DNA of 64,000 nt, taken from NCBI GenBank assembly GCA_022509165.1, contig JAFLTT010000005.1, forward strand, positions 1-64,000. The letters run 5' to 3'. Positions 56,050 through 64,000 of this stretch are shown in pieces (within the stretch, counting starts at the first letter, position 1; the number at the start of each line of letters is the position of its first letter). Source of the stretch: Muribaculaceae bacterium (GTDB lineage: Bacteria; Bacteroidota; Bacteroidia; Bacteroidales; Muribaculaceae). Both the position numbers and the translations under genes were made by a program. Under the pieces are notes generated by a model. It worked only from the letters and a program-made list of their open reading frames with translations. It was not told where the DNA came from and ran no database searches.

Positions 56050-56796
56050 ATGAAAAAAATATTATTGCCGCTCATGGCTTTATTTGCAGCCGTGACATCT
56101 TATGCCGGGGTGACAATCGCTCCTACTGTTGTACCTTATAACGTAAACTATCACTGGGGCATAATAAATGTAAATATCGCTACCGGCACTGTAAAATATC
56201 AAAGCGACGGGTGCAATTTCTCAGGTACACTCGATGGTGTAAGTATCCCTTGGGAAGGTCATGTGATTATGGTATCTGACACTCTTAAGACACAGATGCT
56301 TCCCACTGATAAATATAGTTTAGAGAAAATCGATTACCAGTCGGGTTGGTACAGAAGGCCGAAAGCCGGATATTATCAAAGCCATAACTTCAATGCCAAT
56401 AATCCCGAGGATTATAAGAATATAGCAGGGCAAGGCCAATATGATGCCAGCAACGACTCTATGGAGGCTATCGCCATCACATCCGATATGATTGGTATGT
56501 ATTACTATGCAAATGAACTCGATTTCGACTCGATGAACACCGGGCAACAGATCACTCTTCCGATTGAGGGTCAATACGCTCAGAAAGTAATCGTGACTTT
56601 TCTGGGGAAAGGCACTTATGAAATTGGGAACACTTCATATCCCACATACAATATAATGTTTGAATATAATTATGAAAACCGGATGTCGGGATATCCTGTG
56701 GAAATGAAAATAAGGGAGACCGACCGTATCCCGATTTTCCTTAGTGCAAGCATTCCTGTGGGAAAGGTGGAAATGATATATAAAGAAGAAAATTAA
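56050..56796 (+). CDS. Exported DUF3108-like protein
   Basis: This protein of 248 residues has a signal peptide ending TSYA. The mature part is beta-rich with VVPYNVNYHWGIINVNIATGTVKY at its start and VPYNVNYHWG-like strands, in keeping with DUF3108. It probably lies in the periplasm. A TAATTTTG box at 56017-56024 is the likely promoter. Function is unknown, and the family call is by resemblance only. Confidence 0.65.
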   Translation: MKKILLPLMALFAAVTSYAGVTIAPTVVPYNVNYHWGIINVNIATGTVKYQSDGCNFSGTLDGVSIPWEGHVIMVSDTLKTQMLPTDKYSLEKIDYQSGWYRRPKAGYYQSHNFNANNPEDYKNIAGQGQYDASNDSMEAIAITSDMIGMYYYANELDFDSMNTGQQITLPIEGQYAQKVIVTFLGKGTYEIGNTSYPTYNIMFEYNYENRMSGYPVEMKIRETDRIPIFLSASIPVGKVEMIYKEEN

Positions 56797-56885
56797 TACC
56801 CGTCTTTAGAAGTCATTGTTTTGCCGTTATTGAATCTTACACTTGGGGTATAAAGTATAATTTAACGGATTAGAAAAAGAAATTC

Positions 56886-57377
56886 GTGGAAAAGATTGCA
56901 AGTTTCAGGATTGATCACAACAGGCTTCTAAGAGGTGTATATGTGTCACGAAGAGACATTACTCCCAATGGTGATGTCATCACCACATTTGATGTGAGGC
57001 TTACAGAGCCCAACCGGATGAAAGCCGTGTCGCCGGAAGCATTACATACTATTGAACATTTAGCGGCTACATTTTTGAGGAACCATCCTGATTGGAAAGA
57101 CAAAATAGTGTATTGGGGACCAATGGGTTGTTGCACAGGCAATTATCTGATCATGCAAGGTGATTTGCAGCCCGAACAAATTCTACCACTGCTGAAGGAG
57201 ACCTTCCGCTTTATTTCTGATTTCGAAGGTGAAATACCCGGAGCAACACCTGCCGACTGCGGCAACTATCTTTTCAACGATCTTAAAGAAGCAAAAAAAG
57301 TGGCCGGAAAATTTCTTGTAGAAGTTTTGGAAAAAGCAACAGAAGAAAACCTCAGATACCCGGGGAATGAACAATAA
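56886..57377 (+). CDS. luxS: S-ribosylhomocysteine lyase
   Basis: This 163-residue protein starts at a GTG. It splits S-ribosylhomocysteine into homocysteine and DPD, the AI-2 precursor. The metal ligands are in HTIEH (54-58) and ADCGNY (C125), and the catalytic Cys is C82 in MGCCTGNYL. Members I know write GC[RQ]TG[FY]Y here, so Cys83 and Asn86 are unusual. No pfs gene is adjacent. Its length is normal. Confidence 0.93.
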   Translation: MEKIASFRIDHNRLLRGVYVSRRDITPNGDVITTFDVRLTEPNRMKAVSPEALHTIEHLAATFLRNHPDWKDKIVYWGPMGCCTGNYLIMQGDLQPEQILPLLKETFRFISDFEGEIPGATPADCGNYLFNDLKEAKKVAGKFLVEVLEKATEENLRYPGNEQ

Positions 57378-57415
57378 GTGAAAAAGGTTTGTAATATTTA
57401 TATAGAATAATTGAA

Positions 57416-57579
57416 ATTGATTATCCTTATAAATATCCCCATTAATAAAATGCCCTCAAAAGTAGGGACGCACGGCGCGTGCGTCCGAAATAAAAGAGGG
57501 ATAATTCTTTGATTATCAGCAGACGCAATGACCTTGCGTCCCTACAAAATCCGATTGGGATATTATTCGGGATAATCAT
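57416..57579. mobile_element. Palindromic non-autonomous element (MITE/REP-like), copy 2
   Basis: This copy is the same element as 13065-13227 in opposite orientation, matching along its whole length. It is flanked by a 9-bp direct repeat, ataattgaa, at 57407-57415 and 57580-57588, the mark of transposition. Each half folds on its own (ggacgcac/gtgcgtcc at 57466-57486, and gacgcaa/ttgcgtc). It has no coding capacity. It lies 38 bp after luxS and about 67 bp before the next ATG. Confidence 0.85.
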
Positions 57580-57646
57580 ATAATTGAAAATTCTAATTCA
57601 ACAACCTGACACTACATCATTTAAATTCCTTAAAAAAAATAACTTA

Positions 57647-58204
57647 ATGACAGCTCAAATGAAAAAGCAATCCGACCACAAGTTATCGGGTCTCATGATG
57701 GGTTTCACTCTATTACTTGTAATGAGCATGTTGACCTTTAATTCATGCGGCTCCAAGAGCGACCAGAGTAATAAGGCCGAAGATTCTGCAAAAGTTGAGG
57801 ATGACGCTTTCTATGAAACTCAACCTGTGCACAGCGGGCTATACAATGCCGACTACTACGACATTCAAGGTACCAATCCCCGTAAGGGCAAATTCGATGG
57901 AAGAATATATTTCAGCCTTAGCCCGGAAACATCTGCATTTTATGTGTTTGAAAACGGCAACCGCACTAAGATAGATTATACCGTGACTCTTAAACATCCT
58001 TTTGAGAAAAATGATAGCGGTATCTATTGCAGCGTAGATACAAAAGACCGTCCTGTAACCGTGAACACCGATAGCACAACTTACTTCCTCGACTTCCAGC
58101 GTCAGGGAGAAGAAGTGAAGATAGGGTTTAGCCCGAAGGCACGTCACACCGGTACGGCTTTGGAAATTCTTGAGAAGATGGCTGCTCAGAAGAACAAAAA
58201 ATAA
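57647..58204 (+). CDS. Lipoprotein of unknown function
   Basis: I start this 186-residue protein at the ATG at 57647 (MTAQMKKQSDHK); a second ATG lies 12 bp on, and the longer frame needs a TTG inside the duplicated flank of the mobile element. A membrane segment ends in LTFNSC, a relaxed lipobox. The mature part has SGLYNADYYDIQG, GRIYFSLSPETSAFYVF and FDFQRQG-like strands, suggesting a small beta barrel or sandwich. It lies 3 bp before the channel gene. I do not recognise the family. Confidence 0.7.
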   Translation: MTAQMKKQSDHKLSGLMMGFTLLLVMSMLTFNSCGSKSDQSNKAEDSAKVEDDAFYETQPVHSGLYNADYYDIQGTNPRKGKFDGRIYFSLSPETSAFYVFENGNRTKIDYTVTLKHPFEKNDSGIYCSVDTKDRPVTVNTDSTTYFLDFQRQGEEVKIGFSPKARHTGTALEILEKMAAQKNKK

Positions 58205-58207
58205 TAG

Positions 58208-59167
58208 ATGAAATACACTCTTTCACAGCGTCTATCCCATTTTTTTCATCTTGTATCAGACATTCAGCCGATCGTATGGATCGGCCTCTGGCTCTGTGCT
58301 ACTCCTGTATTCGCATTTATATACTGGCTTTTACCCGATGGTCAGTTCCGAGTACCTGAAGGTGATGGCACCGGATATGGATCCTGGCTATATTACAGTA
58401 TAGTCACTATCAGCACTTTAGGTTTTGGAGACTATACCCCCGCTTCTCCCGGTGCACAGGCTATCACAGCAATTGAGGTAGTATGTGGTCTCATTTTTCT
58501 GGGCCTCTTCCTGAATGCTGTAGGCGCCATGAAGTCGGAAATCGACGTGGAATCAGAAATAGAAAAACAGAAAGCTCTGCATCATGCCTCAGAACTTGAG
58601 AAACTGGAGAAGTCTATACCTATGATAATCCATTCTCTGAATCATTTTCTTGCTTACTGTTATGCTGTGACCACTCCGGTTTCTAAACGTGACACTGTTG
58701 ACCCAAAATATAATTCAGATTTCAAGTTTAATGATCTTACCGATCTCTTTGAGCCGACCGGGTTACCAATTGACCGTACTACATTGCCCGCAGTAGAACG
58801 CCTGATGCACAGCACGGCCCAGACAAGCCTTATGCTCGACTCTCTTCAGCAAAGACTGGACCTTACCCTCTGGCCAAAACTTCTGGAAAACTGCTTTGCG
58901 TTTGTAGCAAACTACCAGATGTTTTCAAACACTGATGTGATGTTTCGGAATCCGGACCGTATAGTGCTCACCGACAGTACTCAAGATGAGGCAACAGTGC
59001 AGAATCAGATCAGTAAAAAAATATCTGAATGGACCACCGGTGACACGAGGAATCCCGACCCCGACCTTAAAGCTGTGGAAGATTTATATAATTTCATAAA
59101 AGAAAATGGACGCCTTGCTGAAGAAATTGAAATTATTCTTAGCGAATTGGCTATGAATCCCAATTAA
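58208..59167 (+). CDS. Two-helix potassium channel family protein
   Basis: This protein of 319 residues has membrane helices at about 21-42 and 85-107, enclosing a pore loop with the selectivity filter TLGFGDY (70-76), a variant of TVGYGD. The C-terminal 210 residues are cytoplasmic and helical, with no RCK or nucleotide-binding motif. It should be a tetrameric K+ channel, possibly tied to the lipoprotein gene 3 bp upstream. Confidence 0.85.
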   Translation: MKYTLSQRLSHFFHLVSDIQPIVWIGLWLCATPVFAFIYWLLPDGQFRVPEGDGTGYGSWLYYSIVTISTLGFGDYTPASPGAQAITAIEVVCGLIFLGLFLNAVGAMKSEIDVESEIEKQKALHHASELEKLEKSIPMIIHSLNHFLAYCYAVTTPVSKRDTVDPKYNSDFKFNDLTDLFEPTGLPIDRTTLPAVERLMHSTAQTSLMLDSLQQRLDLTLWPKLLENCFAFVANYQMFSNTDVMFRNPDRIVLTDSTQDEATVQNQISKKISEWTTGDTRNPDPDLKAVEDLYNFIKENGRLAEEIEIILSELAMNPN

Positions 59168-59273
59168 ATTATCATATATATAGATTTTTTTAATTACCTT
59201 TACACCAAATTTTTGGGGTGTATCACCCGAGACCCCCTCAATGAAAGAAACATTAACTATTATAACTAGAATT

Positions 59274-60956
59274 ATGAAGAAACACATTCTGATTCTTTCT
59301 CTGGGTGCCGTGCTTATCGGTATGACAGGCTGTAACAAAAAAGTAGGCGAATTCCAGAGTTCATTCTTCTCAACCAACCCCACTCCGCTGGAGACTGTAG
59401 GTGAGAACGTACCGGCTACCGTAACCGGTAACATTCCTGCAAAATTCATGCAGAAAAACGCTAAGGTGACTGTTACACCGGTGCTGACTTATGCTAATGG
59501 TGAAACTCAGGGTTCTCCGGTTCTCATCCAGGGTGAAAATGTACGTGCCAATGGCCAGATGGTTAGCTACGCTGTAGGTGGCACAGTGCAAGTTCCTTTC
59601 AACACTAAGTACAATGCCGATATGGCACAGTCTGACCTCTGCCTTGATTTCGAGGTTGATCAGAACGGTAAGATCTATGGCCTTCCCCGTGTGAAAGTTG
59701 GCTATGGTATCATCGCTACTTCTACTTTAGCTTCTGCTAAGACTGTTTGTCCGGCTATCGCTCCCGACAACTTCCAGAGAATCATCAATGAGAAATATAA
59801 TGCTGAAATTATGTTCCTCATCAACCAGGCAATCATCCGCAAGAACCAGATTGATGCTGCTGACTATGTTGACCTCAACAAACGTCTTATCGAAGCCAAC
59901 GAAGCTCCCAACCAGGAAATCGTAGGTATCGATATCGCTTCTACTGCTTCTCCTGATGGTACTCTCGCTTTCAATACTGCTCTCGCTGAAAGACGTGAAA
60001 CTGTTACAACTGACTTCATCGAAAACCAGCTTAAGAAAGACAACATCACCAACTTCGGTGAAATTACTTCTTCATTTACTCCCGAAGACTGGGAAGGCTT
60101 CCAGGCACTTGTTGAAAAGAGCAACATCCAGGATAAAGACCTTATCCTTTCTGTTCTCAAAATGTACAAGGATCCCAATCAGAGAGAAGAAGAAATCCGC
60201 AACATGTCAAGCGTATTTGATGAACTCGCAGTGGAAATCCTTCCCAAGCTGAGATATTCAAAGATCCAGGCTTCTATCAACATCATTGGCAAGAGCGATG
60301 CTGAACTCAATGAATGCTTCGACAAAGATCCCAGCCAGCTCACTGAAGAGGAAATCCTCTACACTGCTACTCTTACCAACGATAACGCCCGCAAGATGGC
60401 TATCTATAAGAAAGCAACTGAACTTTATCCCCAGAGCGCTCGCGCTTGGAACAACCTCGGTGCTACTGAATACGTAGCCGGCAACTACAGCCAGGCTAAA
60501 GCTGACTTCGAAAAGGCTAAGAAACTCAACCCGAGCCTCAAGGAAGCTGACATGAACCTTGGTCTCTGCGAACTCATCAATGGTAACTATGCTAAGGCTC
60601 AGGAACTCATCGGCAGCGCTGCCGGCGTACCTGAAGCTAAAGATGCTCTCGGCGTTTACTACCTCACTCAGGGTGAAGTTTCAAAAGCTAACACTGCTTT
60701 TGGCAACGCTAAGACCAACAATGCTGCTCTCGCTAAGATTCTTGCAAAAGACTACTCAGCAGCTCAGTCTATCCTTAACGCAGTTCCCAATCCTGATGCC
60801 ACCACTTACTACCTTGATGCAGTGGTTGCAGCAAGAACAAACAATCAGGCTGGTGTAGTAAGCAACCTTAAGAAAGCTATCGCCCTTGACCCGGCTTGCG
60901 CTCAGAAGGCTCTGACTGACCTCGAATTTGCTAACTATAACCTCGCTGGCATCTAA
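59274..60956 (+). CDS. OmpA-like/TPR lipoprotein, related to the fimbrial DUF3868 protein
   Basis: I start this 560-residue lipoprotein at the ATG at 59274 (MKKHILILSLGAVLIGMTGC). Residues 217-250 hold an OmpA-like core (IDIASTASPDGTLAFN), and residues 390-480 hold TPR repeats (SARAWNNLGATEYVAGNYSQAKADFEKAKKLNPS). Residues 217-295 align with 250-325 of the protein at 10691-12232, including SFTPEDWEGF against SYNPVDWAGL. The gene uses a narrow codon set (aac, ttc, ctc, gct), unlike its neighbours, which suggests strong expression. A hairpin (acacc/ggtgt) lies in its leader near 59201. Confidence 0.82.
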   Translation: MKKHILILSLGAVLIGMTGCNKKVGEFQSSFFSTNPTPLETVGENVPATVTGNIPAKFMQKNAKVTVTPVLTYANGETQGSPVLIQGENVRANGQMVSYAVGGTVQVPFNTKYNADMAQSDLCLDFEVDQNGKIYGLPRVKVGYGIIATSTLASAKTVCPAIAPDNFQRIINEKYNAEIMFLINQAIIRKNQIDAADYVDLNKRLIEANEAPNQEIVGIDIASTASPDGTLAFNTALAERRETVTTDFIENQLKKDNITNFGEITSSFTPEDWEGFQALVEKSNIQDKDLILSVLKMYKDPNQREEEIRNMSSVFDELAVEILPKLRYSKIQASINIIGKSDAELNECFDKDPSQLTEEEILYTATLTNDNARKMAIYKKATELYPQSARAWNNLGATEYVAGNYSQAKADFEKAKKLNPSLKEADMNLGLCELINGNYAKAQELIGSAAGVPEAKDALGVYYLTQGEVSKANTAFGNAKTNNAALAKILAKDYSAAQSILNAVPNPDATTYYLDAVVAARTNNQAGVVSNLKKAIALDPACAQKALTDLEFANYNLAGI

Positions 60957-60980
60957 TTCAGATTTAAATCAGCAAAATAG

Positions 60981-61009
60981 AGAAGCCCCGAAATCGGGGC
61001 TTCTTTTTG
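60981..61009 (+). terminator. Terminator of the OmpA/TPR gene
   Basis: An 11-bp stem (agaagccccga with tcggggcttct) around two bases, followed by five Ts, lies 25 bp beyond the stop. Confidence 0.9.
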
Positions 61010-61062
61010 TATATTGTCTCAAAGTATAATCACATTAATGTAAGCAGGTAGAGAAATTTGTT

Positions 61063-62307
61063 TTAAGTGTTGACCGGCACCCAAAGATAAAGTCTATCGG
61101 ATGGACGTATCTTGGCTGGTACAGGCATGGAAAAAAGTTCTCCTTTCTTCACTTCATTTACCGGCTCAAGCTCAAGGCGCAATTCATCCACTTTGAAAAT
61201 CAATGCTCCTGTGGTTGGCCCGGTAATTATTACCTCATCCCCTGGATGCAATACACCACTTTCCATCCGAAATTCTCCTACTCCTAATTTAGAGAAATAG
61301 CGGATAGCTTTTGCCACATATTGTTTAACCCTCGTAGCGGAGCTTCCATATTTTTTGCTCCATTCGCCCAAAGGCTGCCCCAGATAATAACCATCCCAGA
61401 ACCCACGGTTGAAAACTTTGGTGAGCCTACCTTCCCATTCTTTCAGACTTTCTTCTTTGAATTCTCCCCGGCAGAGCGCCTCCAATGCCTCTGAATAACT
61501 GCTTACAGTCTCATATACATATTCCGGTCCACGGGCTCTTCCTTCGATCTTGAAGACCGATACACCGGCTTCTACAAGACGGTCGAGAAAATGAATCGTC
61601 TTCAAATCTTTAGGAGACATGATGAATTTATTGTCTATTACAAGTTCCTGACCTGTCTCCATATCTGTGACACGATATGATCGGCGGCAAATCTGATTAC
61701 AGGCTCCTCTATTGGCACTTGAATTCATCTCGTGAAGGCTCATGTAGCATTTACCGCTAACTGCCATACACAGAGCTCCATGGCAAAACATCTCGAGCCT
61801 TATTAATTCTCCTCTTGGCCCTCTGATATCATCTTCTATGATTTTATCGTGAATAGCCTTGACCTGTGTAAGGTTTAATTCGCGGGCAAGTACCATCACA
61901 TCTGCATATTGTGCATAAAACTTCACTGCACCGATATTAGAAATATTGGCCTGAGTGGAAATATGCACCTCCACACCTATGCTTCTTGCATACAATATAG
62001 TTGAAATATCTGTGGCAATTACTGCTGAAATACCGGCTTCTTTTGCTGCAGTTATTATGGAATGCATGTATGGGATGTCTTCGTCATAGATGATAGTATT
62101 GACCGTAAGATAGGTCTTTACTTCCTTTTCATTACATCTTGACACAATAGTGCGAAGGTCGTCAAGATTAAAATTAGAACTCGACCTACTCCTCATGTTC
62201 AATCCCTCTATACCGAAATATACCGCATCGGCACCTGCACTCAGGGCCGCTGCCAATGATTCAAAACTCCCCACTGGAGCCATAATCTCAAAGTCAGACC
62301 TGTTCAT
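61063..62307 (-). CDS. Peptidase U32 family protein
   Basis: This protein has 414 residues from the ATG at 62307 (MNRSDFEIMAPVGSFE); a longer frame would overlap ubiE. The U32 signature EMFCHGALCMAVSGKCYMS is complete, with the Cys residues (also in GACNQICRRSY) that hold a 4Fe-4S cluster in this family. Several such proteins hydroxylate RNA bases (TrhP, RlhA) rather than cut proteins, and this size fits TrhP (YegQ). It lies 14 bp after ubiE. Confidence 0.9.
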   Translation of the reverse strand: MNRSDFEIMAPVGSFESLAAALSAGADAVYFGIEGLNMRSRSSSNFNLDDLRTIVSRCNEKEVKTYLTVNTIIYDEDIPYMHSIITAAKEAGISAVIATDISTILYARSIGVEVHISTQANISNIGAVKFYAQYADVMVLARELNLTQVKAIHDKIIEDDIRGPRGELIRLEMFCHGALCMAVSGKCYMSLHEMNSSANRGACNQICRRSYRVTDMETGQELVIDNKFIMSPKDLKTIHFLDRLVEAGVSVFKIEGRARGPEYVYETVSSYSEALEALCRGEFKEESLKEWEGRLTKVFNRGFWDGYYLGQPLGEWSKKYGSSATRVKQYVAKAIRYFSKLGVGEFRMESGVLHPGDEVIITGPTTGALIFKVDELRLELEPVNEVKKGELFSMPVPAKIRPSDRLYLWVPVNT

Positions 62308-62321
62308 CAAACACGAAATTT

Positions 62322-63068
62322 TTAACGCGCTACATAATAAGTAAGGGCCCCGAAACTTAGACTTTTCCACTCTACATGAGAAAAGCCGGATGCATAAAGC
62401 AACGCCGCCATATCTTCACGTTTTGGACATGCGGCTATACTTTCCGGTAGATAGGAGTAGGCACGTTTATCACCCGATACCCATTTGCCTATAATTGGTA
62501 TCAATTTACCGGCATAAAGATCATACGCCGTACGGGTAAGAAAACTGCGAGGAGTGGAAAGTTCTATGATACAAAGAACTCCTCCGGGAGCCAGTACCCT
62601 TCTCATCTCATCAATACCTTTGCGAAGGTCACTGAAATTTCTCACTCCATACGCCACCGTAATGAAATTAAATTCTCCCTGATGAAAAGGCATCCCTAAA
62701 GAATCTCCTTTGCCAAATGCCAAAAATTTCTGCTCCCCTGCCGGTAGAGAATTTAATTTTTCCCTGGCAATATCCAGCATCCCGTCTGAAAGGTCAATAC
62801 CGGTGATGAGGGCTTCAGGAAACAACTTATGTAACTTGAAGGCTACATCCCCTGTGCCTGTGGCTACATCCAGTATCTTTAAATTATCTTTTTGAGGAAG
62901 AGACCTTATCGCAGCCTTCAAAGCTATATTGCGCCATCTCTTATGTTGTCCCAACGACATGGCTGCATTCATCATATCGTATCTCCGGGAGATGGAATCA
63001 AACATTTGTTCTACTTCCTCACCCTTCTCTTCCCGTTCCCCATAAGGACTAATTTCCTCTACCTTCAT
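62322..63068 (-). CDS. ubiE: Demethylmenaquinone methyltransferase
   Basis: This SAM-dependent methyltransferase of 248 residues has the binding loop LDVATGTGDVAFKL, DLSDGMLD, and VAYGVRNF and RVLAPGGVLCIIELSTP, the UbiE/MenG marks. In a Bacteroidales it should act on demethylmenaquinone (menG). Menaquinone is needed for the fumarate-based respiration of this group. Confidence 0.95.
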   Translation of the reverse strand: MKVEEISPYGEREEKGEEVEQMFDSISRRYDMMNAAMSLGQHKRWRNIALKAAIRSLPQKDNLKILDVATGTGDVAFKLHKLFPEALITGIDLSDGMLDIAREKLNSLPAGEQKFLAFGKGDSLGMPFHQGEFNFITVAYGVRNFSDLRKGIDEMRRVLAPGGVLCIIELSTPRSFLTRTAYDLYAGKLIPIIGKWVSGDKRAYSYLPESIAACPKREDMAALLYASGFSHVEWKSLSFGALTYYVAR

Positions 63069-63172
63069 ATTCAGCCTTTTCCTTTTTTCCTATTTTTAGG
63101 TAACAATATACAACTTGGCCCTAAAGATTTTCAATAAACCGATATTGCTCATAGCATCTGATTTATCAGCCA

Positions 63173-63241
63173 TAGGGTGAATATTAGTCAGTTTTAGGTT
63201 TGTCTTAGGTTTGTCTTAGGTTTGTCTTAGGGTGAATATTA
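63173..63241. repeat. Three 11-bp tandem repeats between two direct repeats
   Basis: The unit ttaggtttgtc occurs three times in a row at 63194-63226. The block lies between two copies of tagggtgaatatta (63173-63186 and 63228-63241). It sits just downstream of the GNAT-like stop and upstream of ubiE. Confidence 0.75.
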
Positions 63242-63244
63242 ATA

Positions 63245-64000
63245 TCACAACATCTTTCGGTAAGCCCTACGCCTGCGGTGCTGGCGGTTTGTGAAATAAT
63301 CCCATTGTCCCTGCACCTTATTGTTTGTTTCCAATTCCAGATTGGATTCTGCATATTTGAATCCATATTTAATATAGTAAGGAATTAGATCCTGGAATAG
63401 TAGAGCATTGACACCTTTGTTGAGATATTGAGGCTTAACGGCTACAAGCAACAGGTCTACCCTGTCTGTATGACATTTCAGAGCCCTTAAAAGATGATAC
63501 CATCCGAAGGGGAAAAGTTTACCTTTACTCTTCTGAAGAGCCTTGCTCAACGATGGCATCGAGATACCTATACCCACAAGATTGTCATCTTTATCCACTA
63601 TGGCTGTGAGCAAATCGAAATTAATCAGACTAAGATAAATTCCTATATAGTAATCTATTTGTTTCTCAGTGAGACGGGAGTACTCATAAAGATTGTCATA
63701 AGCCTCATTTATAAGATGGAAAAGAGGCCTTCCTATCTCTTCCTTTGCTTTCTTAGGACTTTTATATTTTTTCACCCGCAAGCCATATTTTTGTTTCACT
63801 ATGTTGGCTATGCGGTCGTACTTCTCAGGTATCTTATCAGGCACATCCATCAGAAATTCCACCCAGTCTGCCTCCTTTTCATATCCAAGTTTTTCAAGAT
63901 GTCGGGGATAATAGGGATAGTTGTAGATAGTAGCCATGGTCCCCAACTCCTCAAAGCCGTTGATCAGCATACCCTCATGGTCCATATCTGTGAAGCCCAT
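63245..64000 (-). CDS. GNAT-like acetyltransferase-fold protein, cut by the window edge
   Basis: The visible C-terminal 251 residues begin MGFTDMDHEGMLINGF, which looks internal, so the true start lies beyond 64000. Strand pattern LTAIVDKDDNLVGIGISMPS and VDLLLVAVKPQYLNKGVNALLFQDLI follow the GNAT fold with its CoA-binding turn. The C-terminus is basic (NRQHRRRRAYRKML). Such proteins are common in Bacteroidetes but have no known substrate. Confidence 0.75.
   Translation of the reverse strand: MGFTDMDHEGMLINGFEELGTMATIYNYPYYPRHLEKLGYEKEADWVEFLMDVPDKIPEKYDRIANIVKQKYGLRVKKYKSPKKAKEEIGRPLFHLINEAYDNLYEYSRLTEKQIDYYIGIYLSLINFDLLTAIVDKDDNLVGIGISMPSLSKALQKSKGKLFPFGWYHLLRALKCHTDRVDLLLVAVKPQYLNKGVNALLFQDLIPYYIKYGFKYAESNLELETNNKVQGQWDYFTNRQHRRRRAYRKML

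Noticed and set aside
57584-57646. Upstream TTG start for the lipoprotein at 57647
   Set aside because: It would begin inside the 9-bp duplication made by the mobile element and adds a charged stretch before the signal peptide.
62308-62370. Upstream extension of the U32 protein into ubiE
   Set aside because: The core of the family begins at EIMAPVGS just after the ATG at 62307, and the extension overlaps ubiE coding sequence.
63194-63226. Short CRISPR-like array
   Set aside because: The units are contiguous 11-mers without spacers, and no cas genes are present.

Overview
This window is chromosomal DNA from a member of the Bacteroidales. The evidence is the chain of Bacteroidetes-only families (type V fimbrillins, a DUF3575/DUF3868 pair, a TonB receptor beside a lipoprotein, a GDE/GT4/GH57 glycogen operon), lipoprotein signals of the Bacteroidetes kind, and promoters fitting TTTG-N19/20-TAnnTTTG. 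The gut family Muribaculaceae is a plausible home, but that is a guess from overall gene content. No rRNA, tRNA, CRISPR array, phage or transposase gene was seen. One structural RNA, RNase P RNA, is present.

Layout. 1-42 is the first 14 codons of a leftward gene. 288-12853 is a leftward seven-gene type V (Mfa/Fim-like) fimbrial operon: DUF3575 outer-membrane protein, DUF3868/OmpA-like protein, pilin, FimB/Mfa2-like anchor, second pilin, and two very large fimbrillin-type lipoproteins whose C-termini look like carbohydrate-binding modules. 12854-13829 is a long AT-rich spacer with the operon promoter, a 163-bp palindromic mobile repeat and a small terminated transcription unit. 13830-14662 holds two small orphan genes. 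14753-21827 is a complete leftward histidine operon, hisGDCBHAF-hisIE. 21981-24621 carries a cytidylate-kinase-like gene, rnpB and a BrkB/YihY membrane protein. 24754-29480 is a glycogen operon. 29581-35518 holds a C69 dipeptidase, a DEAD-box helicase, a small secreted protein and gltX. A second copy of the small transcription unit lies at about 35610-35690.

35825-40494 holds a HIT protein, greA, a secreted GH2 enzyme and a Crp/Fnr regulator. 40692-43906 is a TonB receptor with a downstream lipoprotein. 43975-51239 runs from an ECF sigma factor through a single-pass membrane protein and a Spy-like periplasmic protein to a 1,856-residue alpha-2-macroglobulin-like protein. 51236-55830 holds rnz, sdaA and a carboxyltransferase with two biotinyl domains, all leftward. 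56050-60956 carries a DUF3108-like protein, luxS, a second copy of the mobile repeat flanked by a 9-bp duplication, a lipoprotein, a two-helix potassium channel and an OmpA/TPR lipoprotein related to the fimbrial DUF3868 protein. 61063-64000 holds a U32 peptidase-family protein, ubiE/menG and a GNAT-like gene cut by the window edge.

Most of the window is ordinary core metabolism. The parts most worth a second look are the fimbrial locus with its carbohydrate-binding-like tip candidates, the twin small-RNA-like units, the paired palindromic elements, and the sigma factor to macroglobulin cluster. All boundaries and alignments were made by eye; no database search was possible.
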